From Pagrus major (lineage: Eukaryota; Chordata; Actinopteri; Spariformes; Sparidae): 64,000 nucleotides of DNA. The DNA lies in assembly GCF_040436345.1 (NCBI RefSeq), contig NC_133215.1, positions 21,149,306-21,213,305 on the forward strand, given 5' to 3'. Positions 24,000 to 54,148 of this stretch are shown piece after piece (position 1 is the first letter of the stretch; each line of letters opens with the position of its first letter). A program made the position numbers and the translations under genes. The notes beneath the pieces are model-generated. The model saw only the letters and a list, made by a program, of their open reading frames with translations. It was not told where the DNA came from and made no database searches.

Positions 24000-25954
24000 G
24001 GACCACCACTTTATTACAATTAACCTAATTGATGATGCACTCATTTAATCTGTATCTCACAGCTCTTCTTCCCGTGTGGCCATGTGGTGGCACTAACTGC
24101 TCAGAAAGGATCTCCAGTCTGTATTTATTATGCCTGGTCATCTTCACCATTTGGAGTGTGTGTTTCTTTTCACAGTGGTCCTCAGCACTCTATCTTTCGA
24201 TGTGCATGGCGTGTGTGGTGAGGACACTTTAATGGAGTTTATTCAATTCAAGTCTAGTAGCTGAGACAGGGAAATGATAAGGGCAATCAGGCTTATAAGA
24301 AGTTTTTTTTTTTAAAGACACAATCGCAGAGGCGTTTTCTCACTCTCTTAGCTTGGGACCCACCTGAGAAAATGGGTGGTCGTGATATATTTTTAGTGTT
24401 TAGAGGGAACTTCACCGCATTTTATACACTGGAAGTGCAACCTGGGCACTTCATCATGTTTTCTCTAGCATAGGAGCATCCAAGAGGTACACTTTTGTTG
24501 CATTTTTTGAACATGGGAACACCCCCCCAGTCCACCAGTGAAAGATCCATATGTTCAGGGTTTTTTTTGCAAATAAATCACAAAACCACAGACCTCTCAA
24601 AGACGTTTTACTGTTTCTACTTTTAACCACATTACACACATTTCATTTTACAATCCATACACATCCATACCAGCTCTACGTCATCCAATATGTGATCCCA
24701 TAACACCACCAACCAATTACATATAAAGCTATGCACTGCTGTGAAATAATGAAAGATATCTGTGCAGAAGACTGACTGGAGGTTTCATCCATGTGTGTGC
24801 ATTAATCACACGACAAAAGATTTTTTTTCCTTCTCATAATTTGCTAACGCTGTGATCCTACCCTCTCAATGAAGTTACATAGTGCAGAAACAGGTGATAC
24901 ACCATTCATCCTATTACAAGACACTGTACCATCAAAATGATTTTTAAGCTGTTATTTTAAGGTAAAAAAGTTACATAATGTTGCTTTAAGTGGGACAGTA
25001 AAATTACTTTTCTGAATTCTGAACTTTCTGAATTTGAAAAATGTGTATTTAAAAAAAGCCCATTTGATTACATCCCCCAATGCACACACTCACACAAAAT
25101 GTTTTTAATTCACATGCACGTATTTCTCAAGTATTTCTGTGTATTTCTTCATCAGTGAATCGTCATCTACACACACATACACACACAAAAAGAACATTTT
25201 TAGGTGAGTGCTTTCTGCATATAAGACATAATTAAAAGGTCCCGACTTCAGTGAGAAAAATCCTCCATGATTAGTTTTTAATTAAATCCAGTCTAATTCT
25301 CCCTGAATATTGCAGCATTTCATATCTCGAGAAGCATTCATGAACTCAAAATTCAAGGGTACTGGTTTGCCCTTTAAACAAGTTTGTTCTCTGAGGCAAT
25401 AATGAGATGAGACGTACACAAGGAGGAGCAAATGCACCCAGTACTGATTTCACGTTAGCTGATTTTGACAATACAAAAGTTGTGCTTGTCAAATGATATT
25501 ATTTGACATTTAATTTGTTTGAAAATATGAAAAACAAAGTAGTTATCACTGAAAATATGAATTTAGAAATGTAGTTTAAAAAACCCCATTACTAAGACTG
25601 ATGCAGTACATTAGATAGTAACAATAAAAAAACACTTATCCAGCATCCCAAAGCAGGGTTCATGTAAACACATTACTTATTGGTCTCCTCAACTGACATC
25701 TTGGCATTATCTGTTTTTGGCAGATGTGTTCAGTGGAAGGTTTTTCAATACAATTATTGAACGTCACCAAATTCAATCAGTAGTAGATTCATCCACACAA
25801 AAGACCCTCACCTAACCCTATTTACTTCATGTTCGATCGTGCAGACTTGAGTAAAAATAGCCTGCTGTGCTCTCCTGTACTCTGCTTGCTCTGCGTTGGT
25901 GTAGCACAACTCTGTCATTCAAGACATCCTTCCTTTGCTTTTCACTTCATCAGG
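24000..25954 (-). other. Probable GRB2 3' UTR and downstream sequence
   Basis: Downstream of the GRB2 stop on the minus strand, the clearest AATAAA is at 24016-24011, which would give a 3' UTR of about 1.9 kb, similar to the long mammalian GRB2 3' UTR. Earlier ATTAAA-type signals (about 25110 and 25270) could be used instead. A dispersed repeat sits inside at 24844-24992. Confidence 0.35.
24844..24992 (-). repeat. Dispersed repeat, copy 1 (inverted relative to copy 2)
   Basis: Read on the minus strand it runs ACTTAAAGCAACATTATGTAAC, TTACCTTAAAATA, CAGCTTAAAAATCA, TGTCTTGTAATAG, TGAATGGTGT, GTTTCTGCACTATGTAACTTCA and GAGAGGGTAGGATC. The plus-strand block at 49762-49932 has the same order, with an extra segment of about 25 bp. 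No coding capacity. Confidence 0.8.
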
Positions 25955-45364
<19,410 letters not shown>

Positions 45365-45384
45365 TAAGAAAAAAATGCTAATAC
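45365..45384 (-). other. GRB2 5' UTR portion of the ATG exon
   Basis: Twenty bases lie between the ATG and the splice acceptor CTTACAG (AG at 45386-45385). This implies a separate noncoding first exon upstream, as in mammalian GRB2. Confidence 0.6.
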
Positions 45385-45553
45385 CTGTAAGATAAACCAA
45401 AATGTTGAGGAAGTTTGGACCAGTTATTCTTGTACAAACAAGACCGATATAATAGACGTTTGGTCTCCCACGCTGAACTGTTGCCGACGGAAAACTTTAT
45501 GAAAAATGTAAAATAAATAAAAAACGACAAAAAGCTACTTTAAGTACTTTCTC

Positions 45554-45593
45554 ACAGTATCCACCCCCCACACATTTGGGGGGCGGATACTGT
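45554..45593. repeat. Strong short inverted repeat (hairpin)
   Basis: Arms ACAGTATCCACCCCCC (45554-45569) and GGGGGGCGGATACTGT (45578-45593) pair over 16 positions with one mismatch around an 8-base loop. The C6/G6 core is unusual in this AT-rich region. Confidence 0.85.
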
Positions 45594-45599
45594 AGTGAA

Positions 45600-45780
45600 C
45601 ATGCTGCCGCGCCCAGACAATAGGGCATTGGATGTAAATGTGACAGGTGGAGGAAGGGAAGCATGTGATTGGCGCTTGCTTCGACCAATTACAGAGCGCG
45701 CTCTCATTAATTAGCCAATGGCATAAGAGGGGACAGACACTATGTGACATGTGTGTGAGTTTTGACAGCCTTGTACAGAA
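45600..45780 (-). promoter_or_regulatory. Candidate GRB2 promoter / noncoding exon 1 region
   Basis: On the minus strand this block has three CCAAT-type sites in either orientation (GCCATTGGC at about 45722, ATTGGTC at about 45686, GCCAATCAC at about 45670) and CG-rich patches (GAGCGCGCTC near 45700, GGGCGCGGCAG near 45608). It lies 240-400 bp upstream of the ATG exon acceptor. This is the densest promoter-like cluster near the gene, but a more distant first exon is possible. Confidence 0.35.
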
Positions 45781-45784
45781 GGCC

Positions 45785-48000
45785 CTGATAGTAGCTCAGC
45801 AGTGTCTTTTAATGTGAAATTATGAGTGATGTAACTGTTATTGTAAGGAGCTGCATTGCAGAAATCATTAATGTGGAAGAAGATGTAGGATAAAATAACG
45901 ATGCGGTCACCATTCTCTTTTTTTATGACCTATAGTTTTATTTTGAAATATTACATCAGTGCTGTTTAAGACCAAAAACAATCAAAACAAAGAGAGATAC
46001 AGTATATGTCTAAGCATTCTCTCAAACAAAGTAGTTTTCATAAAGCTAAAGCAAAATGGAAAAAGACAATACAGTCCTGAGAAAGAAGCAATCGATATCA
46101 CCGATCTGCTTCTTTCCATCTGGGACCAATTCTTCACTGTTTGCAGTAACGAGTGTCTCCTACATTATAAAGTTTTGCCTGTATATAAACTACACTCCAC
46201 TGATGATAACCGCATAACAGTGAATATTCTCCCAGACCTGACTGACCTTTGAGCATGTCCACAATACTTAAGCCTTGAGCCTTTTTTGTTGTTGTAACTT
46301 CTGAGTCACTGACTCAGTGGGAACCAGTAAATCCAACTCCCAAGTAAGCGGAAGGAAAGGGCATCTTAACCAGTAATGTTGGCAGGTTCTTGTCTCTCAT
46401 ATCCTTGTCCAAATATAGGACAAGTATACCGTAATTTCCTATTCAATGAAAAAACAGACTGGAACCATTTATTTCCACATGTATACGTGTATGAATCTTA
46501 TATACTGTCTAAGGCAGTGATTTCCCACTAGGGGTACTTTTGCCAACCAATTATGACAGTCTGACGGCATAAGACACATCTAGGTTTTTCACAGACTTCT
46601 AACTGTAACATAAAATAGTTAATTTAAACAGTGTTCAATCAATTTCCGTCCATCTTTTAGGTTTTACTGTGAGAACATATGTCTGGCTGTTGCACTGTGC
46701 TTATAGAGCCACAAATAAAACTGTGTGACACCCGTTCAGCACAACATGACAAAGCAAATCATTGATTTGTGAAAAAGAATGAACATCGAGCGAGCTTGGA
46801 ACTCATTGCACATTTGTCAGACGGCCAAAGATTCCACCCCCGGTTGACTCCAGTTTCTCTATGTGCAGACCGAAAATGGTTTGCTTGCAAATAAGCCATA
46901 ACGACTTTACAAGATAAAATAAAATTAGATAATCCCTTGTTGATTGCCCAGAGGGGAAATTCAGATGTTACAGCACCACAAGGACTAAATAAGAATAAAA
47001 TAGAAACTATACAAGAGCAATTGATTTAAAACTAAAAATTACAGGCAATAGCAGTACACAAGACTAGAGGTAAAAATGTTAATTAGTATTATTGAGGACT
47101 TCAGGTTATGGTGCTGTGTTGAGCAGACAAGTGCCTGATTGCTATTCAAGCAATGAAAGAAGATTTCATATCAAGACTTGGTGGGCTGCTAAATGCATTA
47201 CAATGGAAATTAATCAGAACAGCTGCAAGGGCTACTTCCCTTGCTTGGACATTTTTGTAATTGCTTATTTGAAGGAATGGCAGGTTTCCACGTGGCTCCC
47301 ACTAGATCCCAGCTCAGGGATCAGTGATGGCACTGAAGACTTTCAGAGTGGTGTCAGGCCTTTTTTTCCTCCTCTGTGTGCTCCTCAAAGATGATGGCTG
47401 CAGAAACAAGCCAGGTAGAGGCAATGTTTTGAAAACAGTGGGGCAAGTTTCCTAACTTCTGTTGTTTGCAGACTTACAAATTAATTAGATGATGTCTCTG
47501 AAAAGCATGCATAGTAATTTCACCACAGGTGGGTAGAACCACAGGAGGACATATTAGCACAAGTATCTACATATGAATAGGAATATCTCTCTCTTTCTTT
47601 GTCTCGCTCCCTCTCTCTCATTTGTCTGAATACCAAATAAGCACAGATGCCAGTCATTCAAAGATAATTAACCCCTCAGCTGATATAGCATTATAATGTC
47701 AATGCAGTCTGTAACCCCGACTCATGGCACTGAGTTGTCTGCTTGCAAGTCTTCCACCTTGAGATATTTCCCATCTCCATCCATCCATACTGTACATGTA
47801 TACTGTACTGTCCATATCATGCGACAACAGCATGTCATCATCTACCTTCATAGTCAAACAGAGTTATCACAGACCAATCAGGTTTGGACTATGCCTTTTC
47901 TATTGCCATTGCTTCTAGTGCTTATCCAACATTTAATAGCAACTGTGCCATTTTAGCTGCTATCTTCTCATCACTGCAGAGGGTGACAATATGATCACAC
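45785..48000. other. Intergenic, no gene seen
   Basis: AT-rich. The phrase CAGTGATTTCCCACTAGGGG (46515-46534) resembles the end of hAT-type elements (CAGTGxTTCCCAACC) but no partner end is visible. Confidence 0.35.
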
Positions 48001-48240
48001 TTAAAGGTCCAGTGTGTAGGATTATGGGGGTGCCCCATGTGAAAAAAAACACACCATCTTGGATGCCCCAGATGGTAGATAAGACAGGTTAAAGTGTCCC
48101 GTTCCGGTGCCCTTCCTGCATGTTGGTGCACCACCATGTACAGCTGGTACCCTTTTTATTTTATTTTTTTTCGCCCCTGCCCCTCAAACCTCCTGAGTCC
48201 GCCACTGGATGCCAATAAATCCTACACACTGGACTTTTAA
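48001..48240. mobile_element. piggyBac-type miniature element (MITE)
   Basis: TTAA (48001-48004) is followed by AGGTCCAGTGTGTAGGATT. The right end is AATCCTACACACTGGACTT followed by TTAA (48237-48240). The 19-bp inverted termini differ at one base, and the 232-bp element is flanked by TTAA on both sides, the piggyBac target. No coding capacity. Confidence 0.87.
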
Positions 48241-49761
48241 CACCAAATCGAAAGGTATTTTTTAATCAACCTCTTATGGTTGAAAGTTTCCAGTCTGTTG
48301 CCATACTGGATTCACAAAAGTATAGACAACCTCTCCGTTACACTGACACTCGTTACAGGAAGACAGAATATACCAGTGACAGAAAAACATTAAGTGTCTA
48401 CTAAAAGTTAGTTACTAGCAAAAGTTTTTAATCACATACTGCTAATGCAACCCAGCATTTCCTTCCATTGGCTTCCCAATTGGCTTTCAGTGTGAAGCAG
48501 TCAAAGGAAAAGCAGTGTATTTGTCACAGAGGTAAGCACTAACCTTGATTGTTCATTATGAAGGCATCTAGAAAACAATCATTGATCATTTCAGGCATTC
48601 CAGGCATTTTTGACAGCAGATAAGAGCAGAGGAACAAAAAAGAGCAGCCACGGTGAGCTGTGAGATGTAGAGCTGCAGGGGCCATTCTACTAACCTTAGT
48701 TAGTAACCTCAGTTAGTTAACCAGTTCCTTTAATTATAGCCCTTTTGTATAGAAGACTACAGGTAGATCATCACAGTAGTCCATGGAATAATGGGATGGG
48801 CTGATTATTGGCAAACTACTTATTTACAAAAAGTGGAAATTAAAGTAACTAGAGATCATTTTGACATGGGATCGCACCACCTGCCACACCCGTCAACATA
48901 TTCACATTCTGAAACATGACTATTCAGCAGTCATTCCTGCATTATTACATGAGTACTCATCTTTGAACTCTGCCTTCATTTTGATCTCAACTACACACCT
49001 GTAAAGTTTCCTCACTGGATCTTGCACGGTTGTGAAGCCACAGAGTGTGGACATGAATGGTGTTGGATTGGAAGTGTGTTACAGTGATCCACAAGTAGAA
49101 ATTAATTTGGGCCAGGGCCATAAAGGGGGACCCACCTCCCAAATTCTGGCCCTCTTGCTCATACCATGCCCATTTTCTAATTCAGCCTTCATTTTAATCT
49201 CAACAATACACCTCTCATTTTTTGTGGTTGTATCTGCAGGGGATGTAACGCTATCATGCTGCCAAAAATCTGTCCACAGACAGATGGACAGACATATAAA
49301 CACCTGGCAAAATACTCAGAATCACTTCTGTGTGTATTCCTGATACAAAAGGTGTCTCATGCAAATGCATTTTGTCATTATGATGCACACATACACAGAC
49401 TCAAAAACGAAAAACATATCCAGCCGACACTGTTGCAGCTGGTAAAAATTGACAAAACTGCCTTCATAATGGTCAACAGGTGGGCTTTGAAGAAACCTGA
49501 TGCCCTAATGACACGCCTGCAGCCAGTGTTAACAACTATTTTCTTCTGAATGAATCGTTCTAATGAAAACTGCTAACAGTGTGTTCCACACATCATTTAT
49601 ATAAATGGAAAGATTTTATTTTGGAATGGTACATTGCTACAGAGTTTTTATGGAGTCTTTTTCCTGCTCTCTGAGCAGCACAAACAAAATTTCATTCACC
49701 TCCATGACATCGGTGGTTCATGGTGGCTGATAGCTCAATAACCTATAGGCACAGAGAAGCT
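48241..49761. other. Intergenic, no gene seen
   Basis: Two open frames at 49032-49549 on the plus strand overlap in different frames and resemble nothing known. The wording CAGCCTTCATTTTAATCTCAAC at about 49184 and CTGCCTTCATTTTGATCTCAAC at about 48968 is repeated, which suggests a 215-bp local duplication. Confidence 0.4.
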
Positions 49762-49932
49762 ACTTAAAGCAACATTATACAACTGTTTACCTTAAAATAT
49801 CAGCTTCAAAATCAGTATGATAGAACATTGTCTTGTAATAGTGTGAATGGTGTCTCTGTCTCAGCCACTCCACCCCCTATCACTTGTTTCTGCACTATGT
49901 AACTTCAGTGAGAGGGTAGGATCGCAGCGTTA
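49762..49932 (+). repeat. Dispersed repeat, copy 2
   Basis: Partner of the inverted copy at 24844-24992, sharing ACTTAAAGCAACATTAT, TTTACCTTAAAATA, TGTCTTGTAATAG, GTTTCTGCACTATGTAACTTCA and GAGAGGGTAGGATC in the same order. It carries an extra stretch around 49856-49880. Confidence 0.8.
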
Positions 49933-51470
49933 CATACATGTTTACTTCAACATACAAGTTTTCAACACGTTGTCATGATGTAATGAGTTTTGCTTGTAGT
50001 TAGCACCTACGTTACATCTGACAAATTGTTACAGACCTGGGATTTGTATTTTACTAATGCCATTGGTGTGAATGAGAATTTTTTTCTTCTTTTTTTGTGA
50101 ATTCATTCCACACCACTCAGTGCTTTGACTTATCTTGGATGCATGGATGTTGTTACATTTTCTGAATAGAAAGATATAGATTAGTAAGAAAATCTTTGTT
50201 TCCTTTGTGCTGCTAATTTCTACCGGATGATTCCAAAGAAAAGGCAATGAAAATGCAAAGGGACATATAGTATGTAAGTATGTATTAGTATTTAACAAGG
50301 GAATACAACATATTTGATAACCCATTAGATACTGTGAGGCAGCAGATGATGTTAACAACCAACACAGTAGGAAAGATGGATATTTATTCCTAAATATCAG
50401 CACATATCCAGGAAACAGTTATTTGGGGATTAAAAAGCACTGGATATAATCAAACTTGCAATTGTCTTTTCAGTTGCTGATGTATGGGAAAGCGGTGAAA
50501 TTACAACATTTTATCAGATTTGTTTATACAACCTGCAACTCGGAACACATCACTATGACATTATACTTGATGACAGCATTTGAGCTTCTCACCCTGAGCA
50601 TGATTTCAGAGGAAAATAGCCTCTGTGAGTATGGTCTGTGACATTACTTTATCACAATTAATTCTGCATTTGGACACATACTGGACACTCTTTGTGTCAT
50701 TATTCCTTAGTCTGTTGCCAATGAAGAAGTCAAACAAAACTCAAATGCTAGATTAAAAAAAACTAAATGTTTATCTGCAAAGATTCTATTTCTAGTGATA
50801 CAGATTTTTATCGATGCTCAAGAAGATTCCCAGTCATCAAGTATCAATGTTTTGTCAGGGCCTGTGGAAACTCATACAGACAATGTCAGTTAATGTAACA
50901 AGAGGCTTAGCTCTCCTCTTTGCTGATAATAAGGCCATTGGGAAACAGAGCAGGGATATTCTATTTAGTGTATCTTGGAGAAAATCTTGAAAGCAATTGT
51001 TCAGGTGGTTTAGTGACCTAAATGGTGCTATTATATCTTTATTATTTCTCTCGGCGGAGTCAAAACATTTTCTGTTTTTGCGAGTGTTGTTGGGTGAGAG
51101 AATATCGAGAGGGGACAAGATGAGATGGTCACATCTACGGGCAAGAATGTTATTATTTGTGTGAAATAGTTTGGAAAAGTCAGACCGGAGGGCCTGAGAG
51201 GACAGTGTGAAGACAGCAGGACATGATAAGATCTATGTTTCATTATAGACGTGTGGCTGACGGGTAATGGAAAGGGTCTCACAAATCTGTAGTGGGGCGA
51301 TGTCGAACTAAAACTAGCTCCAAAAGGATAGAAGATAAATCCCCAGGAAAAAAAAGATTAAGAGCATGAAAAAGTTTTGAACCAAATGTATTTTGAAAAC
51401 TCTTGGAGAATTGGGTAGAAGTCTAACAGTATGTATTAAATTTTTTGTGAAAAAGATGTTAAAGGAATCA
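49933..51470. other. Intergenic, no gene seen
   Basis: AT-rich with short open frames on both strands that match no family I know. Confidence 0.4.
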
Positions 51471-51491
51471 GTCAAGGATGTAGATGTTTAG

Positions 51492-51686
51492 AAACCTTGG
51501 GGAGGACATTTAATGATTTATACTGATGAGGCTAGGCATACATTTAGTGGGGATGGGGCATTTATATACAGAATTAAGAACGGCCTGAGACTTCCTGACC
51601 AGATGTCGATACACACTGCTCATTTTACTGCAATCATGTGGAAACTTAGAAAGGAAAGAGTGATATGCAGCCTCTATCACATTAAA
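51492..51686 (+). pseudogene. LINE RNase H domain relic
   Basis: One plus-strand frame runs from a stop at 51489-51491 to a stop at 51687-51689. It reads KPWGGHLMIYTDEARHTF, then SGDGAFIYRIKNGLRLPD, then QMSIHTAHFTAIMWKLRKE and RVICSL. This follows the RNase H pattern of I/Nimb-type LINEs: YTDGS (here YTDEA), xxGAxxY, RLPDxxSxxTAExxAI, then a helix and RVxICSDS. The Glu of the TAE catalytic position is His here, and GS is EA, so it is catalytically dead. No reverse transcriptase could be read upstream. Confidence 0.6.
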
Positions 51687-51689
51687 TGA

Positions 51690-52430
51690 AGGAAAACCAA
51701 AAATGAATTAAACATATTGACAACAGCGAAAATTCATAAAGTTGATGCAAAGTAGGCTCCATGTGGAAGAAGAGGGAACAAGAAAGCAGATGAAAGAACT
51801 AAAAAGGCACTTTTAAGTGAAGCAATTCATATTTCACTCCAGTTTGGGCCACCAAAATGCCACAGCCTCATCAGGCTATGCAAATGTGGCAGAAGGAATG
51901 AGAGAATAAATAAAATGCCAGGTCATCCTATTTGGCATAGTCATGTGTGAAATGGGCTTTTAAACATTCAGGGTTTAGCACAGATAACAAGTACATGGTT
52001 ATTCTGGGCTCTGGTTGATAAACATGCAGTCTGAAAGTGATGCACTTTCTTCCCCTTTGTAACAAATTGTTAGAGGAAAACAAAGGCTGCAGATGTAAGA
52101 GCATCCTTCACAACTCAGCGTTTTCAATTTGCAGACTCAGTGCCACACTGCCGGATTATAAGTGGCTTTGTATATGAGCAAAGATTGCTAAGGTCTGACA
52201 GAATAAATGAATGAAGATGATAAACATGCAATGGAATTTTGATGGGAAAAGACAAACTGAATTTTTAAAAAAATATATTTTTTCATCAAAACGTTTAAAA
52301 GTCTGTCTTTAACCATGAATTCAAAATGTCGTGATTAAACACTTCCTCACACACAAACAACACATACAATCTTACTTATGTCACTTCAGGGGAATTAACA
52401 TAGACTTGCATTCATTTCCTGGAGCCTTAC
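51690..52430. other. Intergenic, possibly remainder of the LINE relic
   Basis: The sequence is AT-rich, and at about 51840-51960 it may continue the LINE relic out of frame. Nothing definite. Confidence 0.3.
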
Positions 52431-52515
52431 CCTAACCCCTGACCCTAACACTAGGTGCCTAACACCCTAACCCCGACCTTGCCCTAACCCTGATCTTGAC
52501 CACTGACCGTGTTTT
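52431..52515 (+). repeat. Degenerate telomere-like CCCTAA repeat
   Basis: The unit CCCTAA or close variants (ACCCTAACCCC, GACCCTAACA, ACCCTAACCCC, GCCCTAACCC) recurs about five times in 85 bp between Tyr-poor AT-rich flanks. It is a short interstitial telomere-like tract. Confidence 0.75.
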
Positions 52516-52634
52516 TTGACCCTGACTCAGAGATCAGGTATTCATCAACTTCAATAACTGCAGACCATCAGTATACAATAGGCAAAACTGACATTTTTTT
52601 ATTATAAAAACATCACTTATAATAATAGCAATAT

Positions 52635-52955
52635 TAATAAGCTTTATTTATATAGCACTTTTCTAAACAAGGTTACAAAGTGCTTCACAGAACAGAAAAT
52701 TAAAAAAACAGTTAAAGCAACTGTTTAAAAAGAAGCTAAACACACCACAAGATTATTACAAAACATCCAGGGATGAAATATAGTTGAGTACAAGCAACAT
52801 GATAAAACACAAAAACTAATTTAAGAATTCATAATTGCCTTTAAAAGAAGGTTTTAAGAAGATGCTAATGATGTGACCTGCAGGCAGAGGGTCCAACAGC
52901 CTGGAGGCTCTGACTGTAAAGGCCAGGTCGTGAATTGGCGCTGTACAAATAAAGC

Positions 52956-52993
<38 letters not shown>

Positions 52994-52995
52994 AT
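52635..52995. repeat. Dispersed element with AAGCTTTATTT ends and (GATT)n tail
   Basis: The left end AAGCTTTATTTATATAGCAC and the right end GCGCTGTACAAATAAAGCTT are inverted relatives of each other. Between them is a 300-bp body (CACAGAACAG..., GGCAGAGGGTCCAACAGCC...). A (GATT)9 run follows at 52957-52993. Similar ...TTTATTTATATAGC phrases occur in the 32805 family. The class is uncertain. Confidence 0.6.
52957..52993. repeat. (GATT)n microsatellite
   Basis: About nine perfect TGAT/GATT units at the end of the dispersed element. Confidence 0.93.
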
Positions 52996-53161
52996 CACAT
53001 GAGGACACAGGTTGTGCACAACATGTTTGAGATGCAGGATCTGCTAACATTGCACAGAGCACTCAGGCCTCATGCCAGCTTTCTAGCTTTGTTTACAACA
53101 GATGTCAAACTCTGCAGGATGTAATGATCCTGTGTAGGGATGATGGGACGCGCATGGACGG

Positions 53162-53181
53162 ACACACGCACACGCACACGC

Positions 53182-53213
<32 letters not shown>
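53162..53213. repeat. (CA)n / (CACACG)n microsatellite
   Basis: CACACG units grade into pure CA over 52 bp. Confidence 0.93.
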
Positions 53214-53708
53214 CCTACGAATCCCACGCTTTGATTCACGCCAAACTCAGAATAGAGCACTCCACTGACCTGACTTCCCAAACCAATCAACATATGAGCG
53301 CATAAATGTCTCGGGCTTCTTCAAACGCCTATTTATGACCCATCAATCTTGGCACGGTCACATCCATTTACCATGACGGGGACGTGCGAGGACTCCAAAT
53401 GAGGGGCAGCGAGGCCATCTAGTGGTTCAACGTGGAAAAGACCTGTTTGGCGCCTGTCGAACAATTCAAACCTGCCAGTAATTTGCACGGTAGTCATGGA
53501 TTCATTTGTCGCTAAATAGAAACACCTGTTGCTCGTTATCCACTCATCATTCTGTCTGTTGGGACAGGACACGTCAAAGCGTCATTTCATGACAAAACAA
53601 GAGGTTTTTGGGCAGTGGAAACAAATGAGCATCTTCTTAATTTGCGATCTTTATATTGCACTCTACAGTGCGTGAAGAGCTTTTTTTCCCCTTCAGTTGG
53701 AGCGCTGA

Positions 53709-53711
53709 TTT

Positions 53712-53743
<32 letters not shown>
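53709..53743. repeat. (TTTC)n microsatellite
   Basis: Eight to nine TTTC units, about 400 bp upstream of the MCHR1-type start. Confidence 0.93.
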
Positions 53744-53795
53744 GGGTTAAACGTCTCCAAGGAAGCGCTTTTACGCGCGCACACGCTCCCTCTTC

Positions 53796-53798
<3 letters not shown>

Positions 53799-53835
<37 letters not shown>
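53799..53835. repeat. (GA)n microsatellite
   Basis: About 18 GA units, 310 bp upstream of the MCHR1-type start. A GA tract this close to a gene start can affect chromatin, but nothing here shows that it does. Confidence 0.93.
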
Positions 53836-53837
<2 letters not shown>

Positions 53838-53839
53838 AA

Positions 53840-54148
53840 AGCTATGGGCTATTAATTACCTGATGTGGGTTTTTTTTTTTACCAGCTGGACTGACACCTG
53901 ACACCACCTCGCAACTCCGCAGAAGATGCTCTCAGGGGCTCTTCAGCCGCTCACCGAGATGCGGCTGTATCATCACTGAAGGCTCAGAGCGCACAGACTG
54001 AAACTAAGTGCTTATGCTGAAATGGATTGAACTATTTAAAACAGCATATGGAAGAGGAGTAAGACTGAATTCCGGTTGCAGGCTGCTTCAGATGCATTTT
54101 ACTTGGGAAGCAGACACTTCTTAACTTGGATGTACTTTGGATTTTTCG
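53840..54148 (+). promoter_or_regulatory. MCHR1-type gene 5' UTR and promoter region, with an upstream ORF
   Basis: This is the 300 bp before the receptor ATG. A short upstream frame starts at an ATG at 54130 and ends at TAA 54169-54171. It overlaps the receptor start (54149) in another frame. A uORF that overlaps the main start normally lowers translation. No TATA box stands out. Confidence 0.45.
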
